Shown: positions 8,345 to 17,903 of the stretch, one piece after another
Numbering within the stretch: the stretch's first letter is position 1
Layout of the letters: each line of letters starts with the position of its first letter
DNA from: JAPOXR01 sp965199765
Lineage (GTDB): Bacteria; Pseudomonadota; Alphaproteobacteria; Rhodobacterales; Rhodobacteraceae
Direction of reading: 5' to 3'
Assembly: GCA_965199765.1 (NCBI GenBank)
Contig: CBDATC010000002.1
Location: forward strand, 930,001 to 994,000
Length of the DNA stretch: 64,000 nt
Made by a program: the position numbers and the translations under genes
Notes under the pieces: generated by a model
Databases searched by the model: none
Told to the model about the DNA's origin: nothing
Seen by the model: the letters and a program-made list of their open reading frames with translations, nothing else

Positions 8345-9805
8345 TCAAACAAACGAACCCGGCGCACTCTCAACGACCTCGCCAGAGAGAGAATTCGCTT
8401 CCGATTTCAAAATACGCACCGGCCAGATCTTTCCAATCGCTTCGTCGCCGATATCGACATGCACTGAGTGGAGATACTCGGATTTGCCGACGAGCTGTCC
8501 CGGTTTGCGACCGCGTTTTTCAAACAACACTGATACCTTTCGTCCTACCATGGCAGTCTGCGCATCTCTTTGCTGTTCTCTAATTGCCCGCTGAAGCCTA
8601 TCCAATCGATCGGCTGAAACTTCCGGTTCAACCTGAGGGTGTTCGGCAGCGGGCGTGCCAAGTCGAGGCGAGTAGCGAAAAGAATAAGCCTGTCCGTACC
8701 GTACGGTCCTTACGATATCCAAAGTCTTCTCGAAGTCGGATTCGGATTCTCCGGGAAAACCGACAATAAAGTCACCGGAGAGCAAAATATCCGGGCGAGA
8801 TTTGCGGATCCGCGCTATGATCCGCAGGTAATGTTCCGCAGTGTGCTGACGATTCATGGCCTTTAGAATTCTGTCCGAACCCGATTGAACGGGAAGATGA
8901 AGATACGGCATGAGCTTTGGACAGTCTCCCAAGATTTCAATCAAATCATCGGACATATCCAGCGGGTGAGACGTCGTGAATCGGATTCGATGCAGCCCAT
9001 CGATTTTTGAAAGCCGCCAAATCAGGTCTGCCAGCGATCTCGTTCTGCCGTTTTCGTCTTCACCATTATAGGCGTTAACATTCTGACCAAGCAATACAAT
9101 CTCGCGCACGCCCCGACCGACAAGTCTTCTTGCCTCGTCCACAACGTACCGAACGGGCCGACTTGTTTCAGCCCCCCTCGTATAAGGAACAACGCAAAAT
9201 GTGCAGAATTTATCGCATCCTTCTTGCACGGAAAGAAACGAAGAATAGCTTTGCGCACGGTTTTGCCTCGGCGGAAGGCGCGAGAATTTGCTCACGACGG
9301 GAAAAGCGGTGTCGACTTGCGGGTTGCGCTTCGCGAGAAGGTCCGGGAGCCGGTGGTAAGCCTGCGGCCCCACAACAATATCCACCATCGGCTGTCGCCG
9401 AATTATCTCCTCACCCTCCGCCTGTGCAACGCAGCCGGCGACGGCAATACGAAATTCCGGTTTGTTCATCTTTTGCCGTTTATAGCGGCCAAGCTCAGAA
9501 TAAACTTTTTCGGTTGCCTTTTCACGGATATGACAGGTGTTGAGCACAACCAAATCCGCGTCGGCTGATGATTGAGTCGTTTCATACCCTGCGGTCGCCA
9601 GAGCTTCTGCCATGCGCTCGCTGTCATAGACATTCATTTGGCAGCCATAGGTCTTGATGAAGACCCGTTTGCCCGCTTTTGATACAGAAGAATTTGTCAC
9701 TGACCGACCTGTCTCTGAGATACCGTGTATTTTAGATGAAGGCTTCCGTTCTGCAAAGTCAATTTCCGTATCGTCCAATGATTTGAGCAAGATCATTCGC
9801 CACAT
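8345..9805 (-). CDS. miaB: tRNA-2-methylthio-N6-dimethylallyladenosine synthase
   Basis: Radical-SAM methylthiotransferase that modifies i6A37 to ms2i6A in tRNAs reading UNN codons. 486 residues. The N-terminal domain cluster cysteines are in YGCQMN (about 55), LNTCHI (91) and VAGCVA (125). The radical-SAM motif is CDKFCTFC at 197-204. A C-terminal TRAM domain follows, around KVSVLFEKRGRKPGQLVGKS. The first 46 residues are a variable leader, so a slightly later start is possible. It is the first gene of the miaB-phoH-ybeY-corC-lnt-metK block. Confidence 0.95.
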   Translation of the reverse strand: MWRMILLKSLDDTEIDFAERKPSSKIHGISETGRSVTNSSVSKAGKRVFIKTYGCQMNVYDSERMAEALATAGYETTQSSADADLVVLNTCHIREKATEKVYSELGRYKRQKMNKPEFRIAVAGCVAQAEGEEIIRRQPMVDIVVGPQAYHRLPDLLAKRNPQVDTAFPVVSKFSRLPPRQNRAQSYSSFLSVQEGCDKFCTFCVVPYTRGAETSRPVRYVVDEARRLVGRGVREIVLLGQNVNAYNGEDENGRTRSLADLIWRLSKIDGLHRIRFTTSHPLDMSDDLIEILGDCPKLMPYLHLPVQSGSDRILKAMNRQHTAEHYLRIIARIRKSRPDILLSGDFIVGFPGESESDFEKTLDIVRTVRYGQAYSFRYSPRLGTPAAEHPQVEPEVSADRLDRLQRAIREQQRDAQTAMVGRKVSVLFEKRGRKPGQLVGKSEYLHSVHVDIGDEAIGKIWPVRILKSEANSLSGEVVESAPGSFV

Positions 9806-10008
9806 CGGGCGGCAAAACGTACGTTACCCGAGCCGCCGAACTTGATCGGATCGGTTACAATTCGCTCGGCTTCCGGAAACTTGTGATTGCGCCTCGTGCC
9901 TGTTCGGGCCTGCGATAAGTCGTCGCATTGGCTGCCGACCGACATTCGCAACGAAATCAATACGAAAAACAAGAAAGTTATTCGCTTCACTTTGTTCGGG
10001 AACATCAC
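9793..10008 (-). CDS. Possible small exported protein
   Basis: 71-residue frame not matching any family I know. Its N-terminus looks like a signal peptide: basic residues (NKVKR) followed by the hydrophobic ITFLFFVLISL. The rest is polar with two cysteines. It overlaps the miaB start by 13 bases on the same strand, so it could be the first gene of the block. Against it: no clear Shine-Dalgarno site, and a competing frame (9824-10057) of similar length. Treat as doubtful. Confidence 0.2.
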   Translation of the reverse strand: MMFPNKVKRITFLFFVLISLRMSVGSQCDDLSQARTGTRRNHKFPEAERIVTDPIKFGGSGNVRFAARCGE

Positions 10009-10179
10009 GGCCTGCCAAAAAGGTCCGCCATGCCTCTTGGAAAAACCGGTGGACCAATTAATTCAGCGCGAGTGGCTTTAGTCCTTGACTGAACTCCAGG
10101 CGAGTTGGCGGCTTCCGCCTCCCTTGCTCAAGAACGCATAACAAGTCCGTGCATCTCGGAATCCCATTTCCTTATGGTA

Positions 10180-11439
10180 TCACTGGATCCACCTTCCAGC
10201 ACGGTAGTACCGCTCCACTGTGGTCTGGACCCGTTCAGATATCAGATTACGAGGGTGAACTGCTGCAGAAGCGATAGGAAAGCTAACCCCGAACTGCGAA
10301 GCCATCGCGGAGGTGATTCCAGCGGAGGCTAGATTTTCAAAAAGCCGGTCAAGGGCCTGTGAGACCGGCGGCCGATTCCAATAGTAGCGAATGCGATCAC
10401 TGAAGCTGTAGAGCTTCAGAAACTCAACGAGCTCGGCCGAACCCTGATAATAGTTTTGCCAATCGGAAGGATCATCCGACATCGCTTGCAGGATCGTGGA
10501 CCGAACGGATGCCGGAACGGGCACATTCACCGCCGTTTCTATTTGATCCAACGCCATAACCGCCTCGCGAAATCGAAATGTCGTCTCGGGGCCGGTTTTA
10601 AGAATGACTGAGTGATCCGAAACCAGATCTGAGAGACTGTCAGTGCTCTGAAAATCTGTCGAATGCGCTTCAAATGCAAAATTGTCATGATCTAGAATCG
10701 CTTTGGTCAGGGCCGCGGCCTTCACCCGATCATAGCGGAGAATATCATCGTGCGAGAAATCCACACCTGGATGGACAACAACCGCGATGGCCTTTTCAAT
10801 ACCTTGTGGAACACCGGCCTCGGCAAACGCGGCACGATGCGTATCGATGGTGTCGCGCAGCCGGTCCGGGGTCGTCACTTGAATTTCCGACAAGTCATCG
10901 GACTCCCCCCCTGGCACGGGAACTTCTGTTCCAATCACATAGCTGAGCTTGGACGCGTCTGGCGCAAACTGTTCGGCGACAACACAAAGTTCTGCAGCGC
11001 GCCTGGCAACCAGTTCAAAAGAAGGTGTGTCTTCGCCACCGCAGGGCATGCTCGCATCGAGATGAATCTTGGTGAACCCCGCTTCAACATAATGTTTAAC
11101 CAATGCCTTTGCATTGGCCATTGCGTCATCCGCCGCGAGGTGGCGCCATGGATTTGGACCGAGGTGGTCACCGCCCATGATAAGGCTTTCGGCCGACAAT
11201 CCTGTATCTTCAGCCAGTTTGTGGATAGCTTTGGAATAGTCTTTAGGTTGCTGACCCGTGTAACCTCCGAACTGATTTACCTGATTGCATGTGGCTTCGA
11301 TCAGCGCGGGCAGGTTGTGTCGCGCCGCATACTGAATGATTTCGCGCAGAACGTGGGGATTGGCAGTACAGAAGCTTGGAAGCGCCAAGGGATCGCCGGA
11401 GCGATTTTGGTTCACAACATCTCGAAGGGAAACATTCAT
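10180..11439 (-). CDS. gatZ: GatZ/KbaZ-family protein, probable D-tagatose 6-phosphate 4-epimerase
   Basis: 419-residue member of the GatZ/KbaZ family, once described only as the non-catalytic partner of tagatose-bisphosphate aldolase. The barrel pattern of the family is clear: ALIEATCNQVNQFGGYTG at about residues 45-62, then MGGDHLGPNPW and HLDASMPCGGED. No aldolase subunit GatY is present in the window. In Agrobacterium galactitol catabolism a GatZ beside a tagatose kinase epimerises tagatose 6-phosphate to fructose 6-phosphate. The adjacent kinase gene overlaps this start by 4 bases (ATGA), so I infer the same role here. Confidence 0.85.
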   Translation of the reverse strand: MNVSLRDVVNQNRSGDPLALPSFCTANPHVLREIIQYAARHNLPALIEATCNQVNQFGGYTGQQPKDYSKAIHKLAEDTGLSAESLIMGGDHLGPNPWRHLAADDAMANAKALVKHYVEAGFTKIHLDASMPCGGEDTPSFELVARRAAELCVVAEQFAPDASKLSYVIGTEVPVPGGESDDLSEIQVTTPDRLRDTIDTHRAAFAEAGVPQGIEKAIAVVVHPGVDFSHDDILRYDRVKAAALTKAILDHDNFAFEAHSTDFQSTDSLSDLVSDHSVILKTGPETTFRFREAVMALDQIETAVNVPVPASVRSTILQAMSDDPSDWQNYYQGSAELVEFLKLYSFSDRIRYYWNRPPVSQALDRLFENLASAGITSAMASQFGVSFPIASAAVHPRNLISERVQTTVERYYRAGRWIQ

Positions 11440-12356
11440 GCGGATTGTGTTTCAAGGTGCTGCTGAATCTCATCATAAGTCGGGTTCCACTCCATGGGCC
11501 CCCGGCGCGTCACGTGCAGCGCTCCCGCCATGTTTGCAGCGGTGATCGCTTCTCGAAATGATCGATTCTGATCCAGAAAACCGACCAAGGTTCCACAGAA
11601 ACAGTCACCTGCGCCAGTTGGGTCGACCTCATTCACGCGGTGTGCAGCCAAGCGCACAAGCTCTGTGCCATCCGAACCAAGCACGCCTTGCGATCCTCTT
11701 TTGACAACGACGATTTTCTTGCCGGCTTCAAGCATCGCTTCAATCACCTGTTCTGGCGACTGATCTGGAAAAAGAACCGCAATGTCGGCTTCGCTCGGCA
11801 GAAAAATGTCGCACTCCCGCACGATGCGTTTGATGAAGGTCAGCACCTTCGGGTCCCCCATCAGTTCGGGTCTGAGATTGGGGTCGTAGCTGATCGAGCC
11901 GACGTCCTTTATCTGATCAATAAGATTTTCGACGGCGGCATGTATTTTTGGAACGCCGAGCGTTGCCCCCGAAACATGAAGCGTCGATCCGCCCGGAAGA
12001 TCGGGGAGGGATTCAAAGTCATCGGCGGCCGTCCCTTCCATGTGAAAAACAAAAATTCTTTCCCCACTCTCGAAATACGACACGAAAGCGATGCCTGTGG
12101 TCTTTGTTGCGCTTGTGGTCAGATGGGTGGTGTCAACTCCATCCGCGCTCAGCCGTGTTCGCAGCATTCTGCCAAACGGATCGTCTCCGACGACGCCTAT
12201 GACCGCTCCCTTACCGCCGACGCGCGCAACCTGGTCAATGAAAATCGCAGGTGCTCCGCTTGGGTAAGGGCCTGAAAATTCAGTAATTTTTTCGAGCTTG
12301 CAGCCAGTTTCGTGGGATACGAATTCCGCTAGCATCTCACCGGCTGTGTAGATCAT
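11436..12356 (-). CDS. tagK: PfkB-family sugar kinase, probable tagatose kinase
   Basis: 306-residue ribokinase/PfkB-family enzyme. The first signature is at about residues 45-52 (RVGGKGAVIGVVGDD) and the second, containing the catalytic Asp, is NEVDPTGAGDCFCG near residue 250. It overlaps gatZ by 4 bases in the same transcript and is divergent from the polyol uptake operon. The pairing of a PfkB kinase with GatZ next to polyol dehydrogenases matches the tagatose kinase of the Agrobacterium galactitol pathway. The substrate is inferred from context; fructose or another ketose remains possible. Confidence 0.85.
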   Translation of the reverse strand: MIYTAGEMLAEFVSHETGCKLEKITEFSGPYPSGAPAIFIDQVARVGGKGAVIGVVGDDPFGRMLRTRLSADGVDTTHLTTSATKTTGIAFVSYFESGERIFVFHMEGTAADDFESLPDLPGGSTLHVSGATLGVPKIHAAVENLIDQIKDVGSISYDPNLRPELMGDPKVLTFIKRIVRECDIFLPSEADIAVLFPDQSPEQVIEAMLEAGKKIVVVKRGSQGVLGSDGTELVRLAAHRVNEVDPTGAGDCFCGTLVGFLDQNRSFREAITAANMAGALHVTRRGPMEWNPTYDEIQQHLETQSA

Positions 12357-12938
12357 ACGGTCCTCGGATTGACGGTGTGGAACCTGATTTGCGTTAATAC
12401 AAACCCATAATCAATGTCAATCATTTCTCTCCCGTTTGCAGGCGAATGACTATACAAATTGGACATTTCCAAGTCCTTGCCAAGCATTGAATGAAATACG
12501 CCGTTGCCGAAGCGACAAGAATTTCTGTGATCTCTTGAAGCGGTTCCCTGATCTATCGGCCGTCCTAAATTCCCGTCTTGCCACTTAACCTGCCCCGGCA
12601 AATCAGGGGAGCCACAACATATAGCCATGAAAACCGCAATTTCAGCCCAAATGCGATTCCAACACCCGGAACATCAGACGATCGGTCAACGAATTGCGCT
12701 CGACCTTTCTAACACGCCAACTGTCCGAAGCTGCTTCAAAGAACATAAGCCAACATTCGTCGCATGCAGGAAACATAACGAACAGATCCAATCGGAACGC
12801 CGGGAATCGCTGATGCTGATTTCAACAAATCCGGGGCAGCAATCCATTTCGCGAGAGGCTCAAACATCTATGTTTTTTGTTGACACAAAGAAAAATTTAG
12901 TATGATTTCACGATTTACACTAAAGTTCGGAGGAATTA
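12357..12938. promoter_or_regulatory. Divergent promoter region of the polyol locus
   Basis: Intergenic region of 582 bases between the kinase (minus) and the binding protein (plus). Facing the binding protein there is TTGACA at 12880-12885 and TATGAT at 12901-12906. The spacing is 15 bases, short for a sigma-70 promoter but with both boxes close to consensus. GGAGG stands about 6 bases before the ATG at 12939. No regulator gene and no clear operator palindrome is seen. The rest holds only unconvincing short frames. Confidence 0.5.
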
Positions 12939-14258
12939 ATGAAATTAGGAAAAACAGTTGTAGCTGCTTCTGCACTGGCTTCGCTTTCTGTAACTGCGGC
13001 TCTGGCTGAAGAGATCACGATCGCGACGGTGAACAACGCCGACATGATCGTGATGCAAAAATTAGCTCCGCAGTGGGAAGAGGCAACCGGGAACACGATC
13101 GATTGGGTTGTTCTTGAAGAGAACGTTCTTCGTCAGCGAACCACGCAGGACATCGCAACCAATGGCGGCTCTTTCGACATCATGTTCATCGGCGCCTACG
13201 AAGCTCCGATCTGGGGCGCGAACGGATGGCTGACGTCGCTGAATGATTTTGGAGAAGATGCCGATTACGATCTGGAAGACATCTTCCAGCTGGTTCGCAA
13301 CGGTCTTTCGGCTAACGGCAACCTCTACGCGGTTCCACTCTATTCGGAGACGTCTTTCACATTCTATCGAACCGACGTCTTTGAAGCCGCTGGCATTTCT
13401 GCACCGACCTCGCAGCCAACCTATACCGAATTCAGAGAAATGGTTGCGGCGGTCCACGATCCTGACAACGGCATCTATGGCACCTGCCAGCGCGGTAAAG
13501 CTGGTTGGGGAGAAAACATGGCATTCGTCGGCACGCTGGCTAACGCCTTCGGAGCACGCTGGTTCGATGAGGAATGGAACCCTCAGCTTGACAGCCCCGA
13601 GTGGAATGCAGCAATCACCTATTATGTCGATCTGATGACCAACTTTGGGCCTCCGGGTGCGACCGCGAATGGTCACAACGAGAATCGCGCGCTGTTCAAA
13701 GATGGCAAGTGCGCAACATGGATTGACGCAACCTCTGCTGCGAATGACGTTCGCAACCCGAACACTTCAACTGTTGCTGACAAGACTGACTTCTTCCAAG
13801 CTCCGAAAGAGGTGACGGACAAGGGAACTGGCTGGTTCTGGTCCTGGGCGCTTGCCATTCCTGCCAGCTCGCAAAAGATCGACACCGCGAAAGATTTCTT
13901 GAAGTGGGCGACTTCAAAGGAATACTTCCAGATGGTCGGCGACACTGAAGGCTGGGTAGCTGTGCCAAGCGGAACCCGCGCTTCGATCCATGAAGACCCG
14001 CGTCTTCTTGCTGCGGCCCCCTTCGCCGCAACCATCAAGGATGCGATCTTCTCGGTAGATCCTGCTGACCCAACCCGTGATCCTGTGCCCTACACAGGTG
14101 TTCAATTCGTCGCGATTCCCGAGTTTCAAGGAATCGGCAACTATGTTGGTCAACAGGTGGCTGCAGCTTTGGCAGGCCAGCAATCCGTTGAGGATGCCCT
14201 CGCCAACAGTCAACGGTTCGCACTGCGGGAAATGACCAAGGCCGGTTACATCAAGTAA
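12939..14258 (+). CDS. smoE: Polyol ABC transporter, substrate-binding protein
   Basis: 439-residue periplasmic binding protein of the sorbitol/mannitol (SmoE/MtlE) type, family 1 of ABC extracellular binding proteins. The signal peptide is short: a KLGK start, a hydrophobic stretch and cleavage after AALA at about residue 23. The mature N-terminus EEITIATVNNADMIVMQKL fits the family. GGSFDIMFIGAYEAPIW is the typical first-domain stretch. It has a strong ribosome-binding site (GGAGG) and leads the operon. Two hairpins follow before the permease, consistent with higher expression of the binding protein. Confidence 0.92.
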   Translation: MKLGKTVVAASALASLSVTAALAEEITIATVNNADMIVMQKLAPQWEEATGNTIDWVVLEENVLRQRTTQDIATNGGSFDIMFIGAYEAPIWGANGWLTSLNDFGEDADYDLEDIFQLVRNGLSANGNLYAVPLYSETSFTFYRTDVFEAAGISAPTSQPTYTEFREMVAAVHDPDNGIYGTCQRGKAGWGENMAFVGTLANAFGARWFDEEWNPQLDSPEWNAAITYYVDLMTNFGPPGATANGHNENRALFKDGKCATWIDATSAANDVRNPNTSTVADKTDFFQAPKEVTDKGTGWFWSWALAIPASSQKIDTAKDFLKWATSKEYFQMVGDTEGWVAVPSGTRASIHEDPRLLAAAPFAATIKDAIFSVDPADPTRDPVPYTGVQFVAIPEFQGIGNYVGQQVAAALAGQQSVEDALANSQRFALREMTKAGYIK

Positions 14259-14273
14259 CTTTCCTCTCTGAGC

Positions 14274-14298
14274 GGGTCGGGGCGTCAAGCCTCGACCC
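14274..14298 (+). terminator. Intercistronic hairpin after the binding-protein gene
   Basis: GGGTCGGGGC and GCCTCGACCC form a 10-bp stem (one G-U pair) around a 5-base loop, 16 bases after the binding-protein stop. No T-run follows, so it more likely protects the upstream mRNA from 3' decay than ends transcription. Confidence 0.55.
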
Positions 14299-14338
14299 AT
14301 TTCAGCGAACAACCGCGAATTGCATTTTTTCGGTAAAG

Positions 14339-14358
14339 AGCCCGGCTTGGGGGCTTTT
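14339..14358 (+). terminator. Weak attenuating hairpin
   Basis: AGCCC (14339-14343) pairs with GGGCT (14351-14355) and is followed by TTT, about 40 bases before the permease start. The short stem suggests partial termination between the binding protein and the permeases. Confidence 0.3.
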
Positions 14359-14399
14359 CATGAACGCTAATTTGCATCCGTTTTGAGAGGGCGAAGCGC

Positions 14400-15272
14400 A
14401 TGCCCACGAAGGCATCCAGGTCAACCGCGCGATTTATGATTTCACCAGCAGTTCTTCTGCTGTTCGGGTGGATGATCGTCCCGCTCAGCATGACGGTTTA
14501 TTTTTCATTCCTGCGCTACAACCTGCTTCAGCCCGGATCCACGCCTTTTGCCGGTTGGGAAAACTACTACTGGTTTGTAACTGATCCCAGTTTCAAAGCC
14601 GCATTGATCAACACATTGCTGCTCGTCGGCGGTGTCCTCTGCATTACGACGATCGGGGGTCTCGGAGCGGCGCTCTTGCTGGATAGACCGATGTTCGCCA
14701 AAGGCATCATCAGAATCATGATGATCGCACCGTTCTTTGTCATGCCAACGGTCTCGGCGCTGGTCTGGAAGAACATGTTCATGAACCCGGTGAACGGCAT
14801 TTTCGGAAGACTTGCCGTGAGCTTGGGTTTCGATCCTGTCGACTTCTTTGGACAGATACCTTTGGCCTCGATCACATTGATCGTTTCTTGGATGTGGATG
14901 CCCTTTGCAACACTGATTCTCCTGACGGCGCTGCAATCGCTGGATCAGGAGCAGCTGGAAGCTGCGGAGATGGATGGGGCCGGCTGGTGGAACAGATTTT
15001 GGTTCATCATGCTGCCGCATCTGGCACGCGCCATTACGGTTGTGATTTTGATTCAGACAATTTTCCTATTGTCGATCTTCGCCGAGATTCTCGTCACCAC
15101 CAACGGCGGTCCAGGAACCGCCACCACAAACCTCACTTACCTGATCTACGTTTCGTCGCTTTTGCAGTTTGATGTCGGCATGGGCAGCGCCGGTGGTGTG
15201 ATTGCCATCATACTGGCCAACATCGTCGCGATCTTCCTGATGCGAATGATCGGCAAGAATCTGGATGCATAA
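14400..15272 (+). CDS. smoF: Polyol ABC transporter permease 1
   Basis: 290-residue inner-membrane permease with six predicted helices, starting at SPAVLLLFGWMIVPL. The EAA loop (EQLEAAEMDGAGWWNRFWFI) lies near residue 190 and contacts the ATPase. It belongs to the MalF-like sugar permease group and matches SmoF/MtlF of sorbitol-mannitol systems. It is second in the operon, 9 bases before the next permease. Confidence 0.92.
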   Translation: MPTKASRSTARFMISPAVLLLFGWMIVPLSMTVYFSFLRYNLLQPGSTPFAGWENYYWFVTDPSFKAALINTLLLVGGVLCITTIGGLGAALLLDRPMFAKGIIRIMMIAPFFVMPTVSALVWKNMFMNPVNGIFGRLAVSLGFDPVDFFGQIPLASITLIVSWMWMPFATLILLTALQSLDQEQLEAAEMDGAGWWNRFWFIMLPHLARAITVVILIQTIFLLSIFAEILVTTNGGPGTATTNLTYLIYVSSLLQFDVGMGSAGGVIAIILANIVAIFLMRMIGKNLDA

Positions 15273-15281
15273 GGATTATCG

Positions 15282-16115
15282 ATGGCACGCGCGGTTTCTC
15301 GCCGAAAAAAAATTCTCAACACCGCCGCGGCTGGCGCTTTGGGCTTCTTCCTCTTTTTCCCAATTCTCTGGATCCTTGTCCTATCGCTCAAGACTGAAGA
15401 AGACGCCATTCGGGCTCCGATGGAAATCCTCTTCCACTCCGGTTGGACTTTCGACAGCTTTGGGGAAGTTCAGCAGCGTTCCGACTACCTCAAGCACTTC
15501 TCAAACTCGGTGATTGTCTCTGTCGGCTCGACGGCGCTTGGTCTGCTCATCGCGATTCCCGCAGCGTGGTCGATGGCGTTTGTCCCGGCCAAGAACACCA
15601 AGAGCGTTCTGTTGTGGATGCTGTCGACCAAAATGCTGCCGCCGGTCGGTGTATTGGTGCCGATCTATTTGATTTTCCGTGATTTAGGACTCCTTGATAC
15701 GCGCTTCGGTTTAACGGTGGTTCTGATGCTGATCAATCTGCCGATAATCATCTGGATGCTCTTCACCTATTTCAAGGAAATTCCCGGTGAGATTCTTGAA
15801 GCCGCGCGCATGGACGGCGCGACGCTGCGCGAGGAAATCCTCTTCGTTCTCACACCCATGGCCGTGCCCGGTATCGCTTCGACCGTTCTGCTGAACATAA
15901 TCCTCGCATGGAACGAAGCGTTTTGGACAATCAACCTCACGGCGGCGAACGCTGCGCCATTGACTGCCTTCATTGCCAGCTATTCGAGCCCAGAGGGATT
16001 GTTTTACGCAAAACTGAGCGCCGCTTCCGTCATGGCCATCACACCAATTCTCATCATGGGCTGGTTCAGCCAGAAACAACTTGTACGGGGCCTGACCTTC
16101 AGTGCCGTGAAGTAA
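15282..16115 (+). CDS. smoG: Polyol ABC transporter permease 2
   Basis: 277-residue MalG-like permease. The N-terminal helix (GFFLFFPILWILVLSL) follows a basic leader. The EAA motif reads EILEAARMDGATLREEIL at about residues 170-187. It pairs with the preceding permease to form the membrane channel of the polyol transporter. The gene is 10 bases from the ATPase gene. Confidence 0.92.
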   Translation: MARAVSRRKKILNTAAAGALGFFLFFPILWILVLSLKTEEDAIRAPMEILFHSGWTFDSFGEVQQRSDYLKHFSNSVIVSVGSTALGLLIAIPAAWSMAFVPAKNTKSVLLWMLSTKMLPPVGVLVPIYLIFRDLGLLDTRFGLTVVLMLINLPIIIWMLFTYFKEIPGEILEAARMDGATLREEILFVLTPMAVPGIASTVLLNIILAWNEAFWTINLTAANAAPLTAFIASYSSPEGLFYAKLSAASVMAITPILIMGWFSQKQLVRGLTFSAVK

Positions 16116-16125
16116 GGAAAAGCAG

Positions 16126-17130
16126 ATGGGGCGCATACAGCTCAAACAAGTTCAAAAGAAGTTTGAAGAAGTAGAGGTCATTCCTCCGTTGGATTTAGAC
16201 ATCGAAGATGGTGAGTTCGTCGTTTTTGTCGGTCCCTCCGGCTGCGGTAAGTCCACCCTTCTGCGTTTAATTGCCGGTCTCGAAGACACAACCTCGGGCA
16301 TCATTCAGATCGATGGAGCCGATGCAACAGCAATGCCGCCCGCCAAACGCGGTCTCGCCATGGTGTTTCAGTCTTACGCGCTCTATCCGCATATGTCGGT
16401 TCGCAATAACATCGCCTTTCCGATGCGCATGGCCAGAACGAGTCAAGAGGAACAGAACAGGCGCATAGAGGCGGCTGCCAAGGCTCTTAACCTAACGGAT
16501 TATCTTGACCGCAAACCGAGCCAGCTGTCGGGCGGACAGCGCCAACGGGTTGCCATTGGCCGCGCCATCGTGCGCGAGCCCACAGCGTTTCTTTTTGATG
16601 AGCCGCTTTCCAACCTTGATGCGGCTTTACGCGTCGATATGCGCATGGAAATCTCCGAGCTGCACAAAAAGCTTGATACGACCATGATCTATGTTACGCA
16701 CGATCAAGTCGAAGCGATGACCATGGCTGACAAAATCGTCGTGCTGCAGGCTGGCGTCATTGAGCAGGTCGGTGGTCCATTGGAGCTGTACCGAAACCCT
16801 CGAAACCGTTTTGTCGCGGGTTTCATCGGCAGCCCGAAAATGAATTTTTTCGAGGGGGCTGCCGCTGATGATTTCGGCGCGCACGCCATAGGGGCGCGAC
16901 CGGAGCACATTGACATCTCCACATCGGAAGGACAGTGGCAGGGAACGGTCGGGATTGCTGAGCATCTGGGATCTGATACCTTCATTCATATCCATGGCGT
17001 CCCGGGTTGCGATCCTCTGACCGCTCGAGCCGATGGTGGAATCGGTGTCAAGCATGGCGATCAAGTCTTCGTAACTCTCAAAACCGAAATGATACACAAG
17101 TTCAACCGAGACGGTTTGCGCATTTCATGA
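16126..17130 (+). CDS. smoK: Polyol ABC transporter ATPase
   Basis: 334-residue UgpC/MalK-type ATPase that energises the polyol transporter. Walker A is GPSGCGKST at about residues 36-44, the signature LSGGQRQRVAIGRA near 134, and Walker B FLFDEPLSNLDA near 155. A C-terminal OB-fold (TOBE) domain typical of MalK-like proteins follows, with the IGARPEHID pattern. The stop overlaps the next start (ATGA at 17127). Confidence 0.93.
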   Translation: MGRIQLKQVQKKFEEVEVIPPLDLDIEDGEFVVFVGPSGCGKSTLLRLIAGLEDTTSGIIQIDGADATAMPPAKRGLAMVFQSYALYPHMSVRNNIAFPMRMARTSQEEQNRRIEAAAKALNLTDYLDRKPSQLSGGQRQRVAIGRAIVREPTAFLFDEPLSNLDAALRVDMRMEISELHKKLDTTMIYVTHDQVEAMTMADKIVVLQAGVIEQVGGPLELYRNPRNRFVAGFIGSPKMNFFEGAAADDFGAHAIGARPEHIDISTSEGQWQGTVGIAEHLGSDTFIHIHGVPGCDPLTARADGGIGVKHGDQVFVTLKTEMIHKFNRDGLRIS

Positions 17131-17900
17131 AGCGATTGGATGGAAAGTCGGCGCTGATCACCGGTGCGGCGCGCGGTATCGGGAAAGGTTTCGCGGAAGC
17201 TTACATCCGCGAAGGTGCGACAGTCGCAATCGCCGATATCAATCTGGATGCGGCCCGAGCGACCGCGGGCCAATTGGGCGAAGCGGCGTATCCTGTTCTA
17301 ATGGACGTCAGTAATCAAAGCAGCATTGATGCAGCAATTCCGACCGTGGTCGATAGAGCAGGAAAACTCGACATTCTAATCAACAATGCAGCGCTGTTTG
17401 ATGCCGCTGAGACCGTTGATATAACCCGCGAAAGCTATGACAAGCTCTTTTCGGTCAATGTCGCGGGCACGCTGTTCACCATGCGGGCAGCCGCTGAACA
17501 AATGATCAAGCAGGGTCATGGCGGCAAAATCATCAACATGGCATCCCAAGCTGGTCGGAGAGGCGAGAGCCTTGTCCTCGTGTATTGCGCGACCAAAGCG
17601 GCTGTCATTTCGATGACCCAATCCGCGGGTCTGAACCTCGTCAAATATGGGATCAATGTGAATGCCATCGCACCGGGCGTTGTTGCGGGCGATCATTGGC
17701 TGCATGTGGACGCCATGTTCGCGAAACTCGAAGACAAAAAGCTTGGGCAGAAATGGGCTGAGGTGGAAGCCGGCGTTCCCGCCGGTCGCTTCGCAGTGCC
17801 GGACGATCTCACGGGCATGGCCGTTTTTCTGGCATCCGAAGAGTCCGACTACATCGTTTCGCAAACCTATAATGTCGATGGTGGCCAGTGGATGAGCTGA
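17127..17900 (+). CDS. smoS: Short-chain polyol dehydrogenase (sorbitol/galactitol type)
   Basis: 257-residue classical SDR. The NAD-binding motif TGAARGIGKGFAEA is at residues 12-25. NNAALF lies near residue 87. The catalytic Ser-Tyr-Lys reads MASQAGRRGESLVLVYCATKAAV. SmoS-type enzymes oxidise sorbitol to fructose, and some act on galactitol to give tagatose. The open frame extends back to 17007, but the ATG at 17127 overlaps the ATPase stop and starts the family-like MKRLDGKSALITG, so I chose it. Confidence 0.9.
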   Translation: MKRLDGKSALITGAARGIGKGFAEAYIREGATVAIADINLDAARATAGQLGEAAYPVLMDVSNQSSIDAAIPTVVDRAGKLDILINNAALFDAAETVDITRESYDKLFSVNVAGTLFTMRAAAEQMIKQGHGGKIINMASQAGRRGESLVLVYCATKAAVISMTQSAGLNLVKYGINVNAIAPGVVAGDHWLHVDAMFAKLEDKKLGQKWAEVEAGVPAGRFAVPDDLTGMAVFLASEESDYIVSQTYNVDGGQWMS

Positions 17901-17903
17901 CCT

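Noticed and set aside
12353..12628. Minus-strand open frame upstream of the tagatose kinase
   Set aside because: No ribosome-binding site or family-like sequence; it spans the divergent promoter region.
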